Source: Verrucomicrobiales bacterium (GTDB lineage: Bacteria; Verrucomicrobiota; Verrucomicrobiia; Verrucomicrobiales; DEV007). From it: a DNA stretch of 36,278 nt. The DNA lies in the NCBI GenBank assembly GCA_028281705.1, contig JANQJH010000497.1:1-36278 (forward strand), read 5' to 3'. Shown piece after piece: positions 31,184 through 36,278 of this stretch (position 1 is its first letter; each line of letters opens with the position of its first letter). Under the pieces are notes generated by a model. That model was not told the origin of the DNA. It saw only the letters and a program-made list of their open reading frames with translations, and ran no database searches. Made by a program: the position numbers and the translations under genes.

Positions 31184-33976
31184 TTGGTTAGCGCGCGGAC
31201 CATCCTTCTTGGTATCGTGATGGGTGGTGCCGTCGTGAGCGGCCGTGCCGAGGAAGCGATCCCCAACGTGGCCATGCCGGGTCAGTATCCCTACGCGGAT
31301 CTCGAGGGTGGGCGTGCTCCGTATCGATTGGCGCATGAGACGGTCAACGAGGCCCGTCTCTACGATTTCTACCAGCGCCAGGCCGACTACTACATGGCCA
31401 AACCAGCAAACGAGGTGCCCGATCTCTTGCCGGCATACCCGGGACTCGATGGAGGCGAGCACGGGCATTGGGGAAAACACAGCCAGAACCAGCACGAGGA
31501 CGGCCGGTGGAACGGGATCGATCACGGCTCGATGCTGACCCAAGTTTTTCGCGTGCCCGACGAGGACCTCGTGGTCCTCAAAGGCATCTCCGTGAAATTG
31601 GGTAACGGCGTCTCCACTTGTTTTGATCCCCAAACTCTGACCTATCGCACCGTGTGGTCCGGTGGCTTCATCTCCTTTCACCCCTTCCGCTGGGGAACTT
31701 CACGCAATGCCCAACCTGTGGGCGATCCGTGGTACCTCGATCGGAATACCGGGCTCGAGACGGGCAGTGAAGGCACCTACTTGGGACTCTATCGTCATGG
31801 CGAACGCGTTCTTTTCCACTATCAAATAGGCCAAACGGAGATTCTCGATACGCCCGGGCTCACGCCCTCGGGGGCCTTTCGGCGGACGCTCCGTTTTGCC
31901 AAGGGCAATGCTAGTGGAGGAGAGATTCGCCTGTCTGCCGGCTTTGCGGGTCATGTGCGCCTCATCGGTCACGCCGGTTTCGAGGGGCGGATCGATACCC
32001 GGGGAGAGCGGCATTGGTTGGCGGTGGAAAAGGCTGAGCCGGGAGCCATGGCTTCACTGATCTATGTCAGGGATCCCGAAGACGATGTCGGTGAGGCCCC
32101 GCAACCGCCGGCATTTTCCGAACTGATCCAGGGCGGCGCCCCGGCCTGGCCCCAGACGGTGACGACAGCCGGCACGCTGGGTGAAGTGATAGAGGGTTCG
32201 GCCTACATCACGGACACGCTAACCGTTCCCTACGAGAATCCTTTCCAATCAATCATGCAATTGAGCGGGATCGCTTTCGCCCCGTCCGGCGTGGCCTATG
32301 TCACCACGTTGGCAGGCGAAGTTTGGTCTGTTTCCGGCATTGATGATGATCTCGATGAACTGGTATGGAAACGCTTTGCCTCGGGCTTCAATCAACCGGT
32401 CGGCATTCGCATCGATCCCGACGGGATGTATGTCCTCGATCGGGGACAGATCACGCGCTTGCACGATCTCAATCGGGATGGTGAAGCCGACTATTACGAG
32501 AACTACGCCAATGATTTCGGCGGTTACAACCGCAGCCACAGCCATACCTTCGGTTTGCACCGGACGAAGGATGGGGCCTTTCATTTCACGCAACGGGAGA
32601 GTATCCTGCGGACGGGGCCCGATCGAAAAACCGAGGTTCAGGCTTCAGGCGTGCGCAACTGCATGGGTATCGGAGGCTCGGACACCTTCTTTTGGGTAGG
32701 CCCGCAGGAGGGTTCCTGGACGCCGGCGTCTTCCATCATCGAAGTCCATCCCCGTGAATTTTACGGTTTGCCTAACCGGGATGCCAAAATGGGCACCAGC
32801 ATCGCTTCGGCGCTCTGCTACATCCCGCGGGGCGTGGAGAACTCCGTCGGCGGCATGGTGGAGATTGCGAGTGACCAATGGGGGCCTTTCAAAGGGACTC
32901 ATGTTGGATTGAGCTATGGTTCCGGTCTGCATTATTTGATTCTCCGCGATGCCAGCAATCAACGGCCTCAAGGAGCGGTCGTGCCCTTGGAAGGGGAATT
33001 CCTCGCCGGCGCGGTTCGCGGGGCGTTTCATCCCCAGGATGGCCAGCTCTATGTCGCCGGTCTCGATGGCTGGGGCGATTATTCGATTGAGGATGGTTGC
33101 CTGCATCGCGTCCGTTATCACGGGGGTCCGGTTTACAAACCGTCAGGGTTTCGCGTCTATGCCAACGGACTGCGGGTCGACTTTCCCGTGGCCTTGGAGT
33201 CTGAGAGCGTTGCCAACCATTCCCGGAACATCTTTGCCCACGCCTGGAACTACGAATACGCCAAGCGTTATGGTTCGCCCGAGTTCTCTGCCAGGCGGCC
33301 GGATTCGCTGGGTCATGATAGAATACCCGTGCGCTCGGTGGCCTTGTTAGAGAACGGTCGATCGATTTTTGTCGAAATGCCCGCGATGGAACCCGTGATG
33401 CAACTGCATCTCCGGATGCATCTCGTGGCGGCGGACGGTACGCCCTTCAAGACGGATCTCTTTGCCTCTCCCATGTATTTCGGCGAACACTTTCAGCATC
33501 CGGAATTGGCCCCGCCGGTTCCGGGCAAGCCCACCGCGATCGCACTTCGGGTGGAAGGTCCGCAGGAAGCCATTCCCGATGAATCCGGGGAGCCCGTCGA
33601 GGGCGGGCGCGAGCTCCTCGTGGAGGCAGCCGGTGGCCTGCTGTTCAAGCAAACGCGCCTCGAAGCCCGCCCGGGCGGAGCCTTGGCCCTGCGCTTGAAG
33701 AACACGGACGTCATGCCGCACAACCTGGTCTTGGTGCAGACCGGTGAGGCCCAGAAAGTCGGCATGGCCTCATTCGCCATGCTCAACGATCCCGAAGCGG
33801 GAAAGAAGCACTACGTGCCCGACCTCGACGAGGTCATCGCCCACACACCCGTCATCGAGGCGGGGAAAGAGCATCTCTTGCACTTTCGCGCTCCGCAGAA
33901 ATCAGGCGAGTACCCTTACATCTGCACCTTTCCCGGTCACTGGCAGGCCATGCAGGGGGTGCTGGTCGTGAAGTGA
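31184..33976 (+). CDS. DUF6797-type protein with beta-propeller and C-terminal type-1 copper (azurin-like) domain
   Basis: The true start is uncertain. The ORF-track start (31040) lies inside the upstream gene. I chose the TTG at 31184, which gives the signal peptide 'MVSARTILLGIVMGGAVVSGRA' and 930 aa. Residues ~35-330 match the DUF6797 pattern ('WNGIDHGSMLTQVFRV...LKGISVKLG', 'TVWSGGFISF'). From ~350 to ~740 there is a glucose/sorbosone-dehydrogenase-like propeller ('LSGIAFAPSGVAYVTTLAGEVWSV', 'QPVGIRIDPDGMYVLDRGQITRL'). From ~805 to the end is a cupredoxin domain with copper ligands visible: H846 ('MPHN'), C914 ('YICTFPGH'), H919 and M923. The family is widespread in planctomycetes and verrucomicrobia; the substrate is unknown. 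Exported redox protein. Its stop is one base from the stop of the convergent toroid gene. Confidence 0.85.
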   Translation: MVSARTILLGIVMGGAVVSGRAEEAIPNVAMPGQYPYADLEGGRAPYRLAHETVNEARLYDFYQRQADYYMAKPANEVPDLLPAYPGLDGGEHGHWGKHSQNQHEDGRWNGIDHGSMLTQVFRVPDEDLVVLKGISVKLGNGVSTCFDPQTLTYRTVWSGGFISFHPFRWGTSRNAQPVGDPWYLDRNTGLETGSEGTYLGLYRHGERVLFHYQIGQTEILDTPGLTPSGAFRRTLRFAKGNASGGEIRLSAGFAGHVRLIGHAGFEGRIDTRGERHWLAVEKAEPGAMASLIYVRDPEDDVGEAPQPPAFSELIQGGAPAWPQTVTTAGTLGEVIEGSAYITDTLTVPYENPFQSIMQLSGIAFAPSGVAYVTTLAGEVWSVSGIDDDLDELVWKRFASGFNQPVGIRIDPDGMYVLDRGQITRLHDLNRDGEADYYENYANDFGGYNRSHSHTFGLHRTKDGAFHFTQRESILRTGPDRKTEVQASGVRNCMGIGGSDTFFWVGPQEGSWTPASSIIEVHPREFYGLPNRDAKMGTSIASALCYIPRGVENSVGGMVEIASDQWGPFKGTHVGLSYGSGLHYLILRDASNQRPQGAVVPLEGEFLAGAVRGAFHPQDGQLYVAGLDGWGDYSIEDGCLHRVRYHGGPVYKPSGFRVYANGLRVDFPVALESESVANHSRNIFAHAWNYEYAKRYGSPEFSARRPDSLGHDRIPVRSVALLENGRSIFVEMPAMEPVMQLHLRMHLVAADGTPFKTDLFASPMYFGEHFQHPELAPPVPGKPTAIALRVEGPQEAIPDESGEPVEGGRELLVEAAGGLLFKQTRLEARPGGALALRLKNTDVMPHNLVLVQTGEAQKVGMASFAMLNDPEAGKKHYVPDLDEVIAHTPVIEAGKEHLLHFRAPQKSGEYPYICTFPGHWQAMQGVLVVK

Positions 33977-33977
33977 T

Positions 33978-35030
33978 TTAATTTTGATAGGCAGGAGACG
34001 ATTCGGCGATCCGTACATCCGGCAGGCTCACGAGGAGGCCGATCGTGGCCCAGGCTGATCCCAGATAGATGGACGTCGGGATCGCCTCCGTCTTGTTCTT
34101 TGCCTTGGTGCTCTTGACCAGCCACGATCCGTTGGGGCGTTGGGTGGAGACGAGGTATTGCTGGGCGCGTGGCACGGCCGGGTGATCGGTGGGCTGGCCC
34201 ACTTCCATGAGACCGTAAAGTGCCAGGCCGGTAGCCAGGGCGTCGCTGGGATCTCCCATGATCCAGGCCCAGCCACCGTCACTGTTTTGCCGGCTGAGGA
34301 GGTCGTTGGTCGCCTCCTCGAGCTTCACCGATGGGGCGTTATCCTGGCGATGGGCGCGCATCATGGTGAGGGCTGACCACTCGGTACTGAGTCCCGATTC
34401 CTGAGAGGTTGCTAGGGCACTCTCTGCTTTTGCGCGACTCTGCTCGATACGCGGATGCTCGCCCGGTTCACGGGCGAAGTCGTCCAAGGCCAGCAGGGCC
34501 CACATGGTGGAGACGGAGACGGTTTCATCGAGTGGACGTTTCTGTGAGGGTAACTGTCCGTTGGCGCCCCACAGGCCATCGGCGCGCTGCCCATCGAGGA
34601 GCATGTCCTTGAAGCGCTCGAAGATGGGGGTTTCGTCTTTGGCCACCGGCATATGACGACTCCCGAGGACGAGTTGACTCAAGCCCTCAAGGTTGCGTGA
34701 GCCCACCGGGTCCCCGTCTTCGCGCAGCGAGAGTTGTTTCGTCAGGGACCAGTCGCGCCAGAGCGCCAGGCGGTCGCCATCCACTTGGAAGCCGCGTCGG
34801 GCCGCCTCTTCGTGACTCCAGAGAAGGAGCGCCGTGTGATGACAGGAAACACATTTCTTTCTCCCCATCCACCAAACACCCTTCTCTTCCAGGAAGGGCA
34901 GGCTCTTCTCCACCGCTCGACGGATCTCGGTCTGAGCTTTGGATTCCGCGGCGGAGATGGCGAGGCATGCGACAATAAGACAGAGGAGTAGCGCAAGCGG
35001 GCGCTGTGGTGATGAAAGGCGGCAGGTCAT
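33978..35030 (-). CDS. Prenyltransferase/squalene-cyclase-repeat (alpha/alpha toroid) protein with a heme c motif
   Basis: 350 aa from the ATG at 35030, 5 bp after the stop of the upstream DUF885 gene; a TTG at 35039 is less likely. The leader 'PLALLLCLIVACLAISAAES' could be cleaved by signal peptidase I, or processed as a lipoprotein at 'IVAC'. The heme motif 'KKCVSCHHTALLLWSHEEAARRG' (Cys 60) is followed by helical repeats with the QxDGxW-type signature of prenyltransferase/squalene oxidase repeats ('QRADGLWGANGQ', 'RQNSDGGWAWIMGD', 'QRPNGSWLVKS'). There is no DxDD-type catalytic motif, so cyclase activity is not indicated. A substrate-binding or electron-transfer role in the envelope is more likely. 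It converges on the copper-protein gene with one base between stop codons. Confidence 0.8.
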   Translation of the reverse strand: MTCRLSSPQRPLALLLCLIVACLAISAAESKAQTEIRRAVEKSLPFLEEKGVWWMGRKKCVSCHHTALLLWSHEEAARRGFQVDGDRLALWRDWSLTKQLSLREDGDPVGSRNLEGLSQLVLGSRHMPVAKDETPIFERFKDMLLDGQRADGLWGANGQLPSQKRPLDETVSVSTMWALLALDDFAREPGEHPRIEQSRAKAESALATSQESGLSTEWSALTMMRAHRQDNAPSVKLEEATNDLLSRQNSDGGWAWIMGDPSDALATGLALYGLMEVGQPTDHPAVPRAQQYLVSTQRPNGSWLVKSTKAKNKTEAIPTSIYLGSAWATIGLLVSLPDVRIAESSPAYQN

Positions 35031-35035
35031 GGCGA

Positions 35036-36278
35036 TCAATCATTTTGTTCGTTTGGAATCGGCAGGTTCAGCATCAGTGCCTTGACGAACTGAACGGGAG
35101 GCGAGCCGAAGGAGAGGGCCTTGTCGTGGTAGGTCTTCAGTTTGAAATCGTCACCCCAAGCCTTCTCCACTTCGCGACGCAGATCCCAGTGTTCCTGCGT
35201 TCCCACGAAATAGGTGCTGAGCTGAACGGAGGTGAGCTGAGCCCGGGTCCACTTGCCGGCCGCTTCGCGCTCTTCCTGAAACCCTCCTTCAATCATGAGG
35301 CGCATGGCCTCGTCTTCCGTCATCCCGTCGACGTGGATGGCCTGGTCGATCATGGCATTGGTGATCCCACGCAGGTACCATTTGAGATTGATCAATCGCA
35401 TGCGATCATCCCCGTCGAGGTAACCGGCATCGACCATCACGCGTTCGCTGTAGACGGCCCAGCCTTCGACGAAGGTGCCCGAGGATAGGATCGCCCTCAC
35501 GGGCGAGGGATACTGATTGGAATGGGCTAACTGAAGATAGTGACCGGGAATGGCTTCATGCATGCTGAGATCGTGCATGGACCAGGTGTTGTATTCTCTG
35601 AGGAAGGAATTGACCTGCTTTTCATCCCATTCCTCGGGAATGGGCGATACCGCGTAGTACGTCTTCAAGCCGCGATCCAGGGGGCCAGGGGAATCGCAGT
35701 AGGCAAAAGACACGCCTCGCCGGAACTCCGGCATGAGGATGATCTCCAGGGGCTCTGTCGCCGGTGTCACGATTTCGTGATCGACGATGAACTGGTTGGC
35801 ATACGCCACCTGCTCCCGGGCCGCTTGCACAATCTCGTCCCGGCCCGGAGCATCGAGGTAGGTGACCTCGAGGGCCGCGCGGATGATGGCCTGTTGGTAG
35901 GCTTCGGAAGGAGTGTCGGGAAACGAAGCCAGAGGATACTGTTTTTGGTAGATCCGCTTGCTCACGGTATACATCTCCCGGCGCACGCGACGAAACTCGC
36001 TCTCGGCGCGCTCCTTGATCTCTTGGCGGGTCAACGGAGTCAATAAGGTGAACCTGAGCTTCTCGTCAAAGAGATCCGCGTTGATGCGAAAGTCCGCCTT
36101 GGCGACCGGGAGCACTTTTTCCACAAGCCAGGCCTCGTGGTTTTCCACCTCGCGCCGGGCCACGGTCATGGCGTCTTCCAGTGCCTGCCGATCCGCCTCA
36201 TCGAGTTTGCCTAACTGAGGCACAACCATGTCGTCCAGGATTGAGAGCAGTCCCCGATTCTGCCGCACCGCCGTTTCG
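35036..36278 (-). CDS. DUF885-family zinc-peptidase-like protein (partial, N-terminus outside the window)
   Basis: The frame is open through the window edge; the GTG at 36268 in the ORF track is an internal Val codon, so the gene starts upstream of this window. The visible 413 residues cover the C-terminal two-thirds of a DUF885 (PF05960) protein, a family usually ~570-620 aa long. The zinc-binding HExxH-like motif appears as 'MHEAIPGHYLQ', and the downstream third-ligand region as 'FVEGWAVYSERV'. The stretch 'YYAVSPIPEEWDEKQVNSFLREYN' is also typical. These are exported or membrane-associated metallopeptidase-like proteins of mostly unknown substrate. It is the first of two tightly spaced genes with the heme toroid protein (5 bp gap). 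Confidence 0.87.
   Translation of the reverse strand, partial: ETAVRQNRGLLSILDDMVVPQLGKLDEADRQALEDAMTVARREVENHEAWLVEKVLPVAKADFRINADLFDEKLRFTLLTPLTRQEIKERAESEFRRVRREMYTVSKRIYQKQYPLASFPDTPSEAYQQAIIRAALEVTYLDAPGRDEIVQAAREQVAYANQFIVDHEIVTPATEPLEIILMPEFRRGVSFAYCDSPGPLDRGLKTYYAVSPIPEEWDEKQVNSFLREYNTWSMHDLSMHEAIPGHYLQLAHSNQYPSPVRAILSSGTFVEGWAVYSERVMVDAGYLDGDDRMRLINLKWYLRGITNAMIDQAIHVDGMTEDEAMRLMIEGGFQEEREAAGKWTRAQLTSVQLSTYFVGTQEHWDLRREVEKAWGDDFKLKTYHDKALSFGSPPVQFVKALMLNLPIPNEQND

Overview
The window looks like a chromosomal stretch from a GC-rich, free-living member of the Verrucomicrobiota (PVC superphylum). This rests on gene content only. There are very large exported proteins built from LamG, thrombospondin-type-3 (TSP3), lamin-tail and CotH modules, a planctomycete-type cytochrome lipoprotein, FG-GAP/ASPIC (CRTAC1-like) proteins, a DUF6797-type propeller with a blue-copper domain, and a C-terminal 'S-x-DL-x-x-W ... 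R-x-x-x-K' tail shared by the giant proteins. I saw no rRNA, tRNA, CRISPR array or IS element. No stretch longer than about 300 bases lacks a gene. Long ORFs opposite real genes are antisense shadows.

Layout. 1-312 is the C-terminal end of a helical-repeat protein. 329-2170 (-) is an exported DUF5060-type glycoside hydrolase. 2296-3774 (-) is an ATPase/DUF234 protein preceded by a striking 46-bp-period array of palindromic half-sites (3785-3892). 3959-6355 (-) holds a beta-helix, tailspike-like protein with a 52-aa ORF upstream of it that the ORF track missed. 6444-8896 (-) is an octaheme cytochrome c with a four-helix membrane partner. 9081-13013 (+) is a 1310-aa exported multidomain protein, followed by a Uma2-family gene broken by one missing T (13109-13710).

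13745-17081 (-) has a small membrane protein and a SWIM-SNF2 helicase. 17254-24460 (-) is a two-gene unit of a LamG/TSP3 protein and a lamin-tail/CotH-kinase protein. 24520-27001 (-) is a tight unit of a cytochrome-like lipoprotein, a methyltransferase and an APC permease. 27182-33976 (+) runs from a CRTAC1-like lipoprotein through a small membrane protein to the propeller/azurin protein. 33978-36278 (-) has a heme-motif-bearing alpha/alpha-toroid protein and a DUF885 peptidase-like protein cut by the window edge.

How the genes may work together (inference). Most of the window encodes the cell envelope and periplasm: polysaccharide handling, surface proteins, a kinase possibly acting on its co-encoded surface protein, and several redox proteins (octaheme cytochrome, single-heme lipoprotein, heme toroid, type-1 copper) that could form envelope electron-transfer routes. 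The accessory-looking parts are the ATPase with its repeat array, the phage-like beta-helix pair and the broken Uma2 gene. The most unusual sequence signal is the palindromic array at the ATPase start. The most interesting protein signals are an undescribed-looking TSP3-flanked domain shared by two giant proteins and the shared C-terminal tail.
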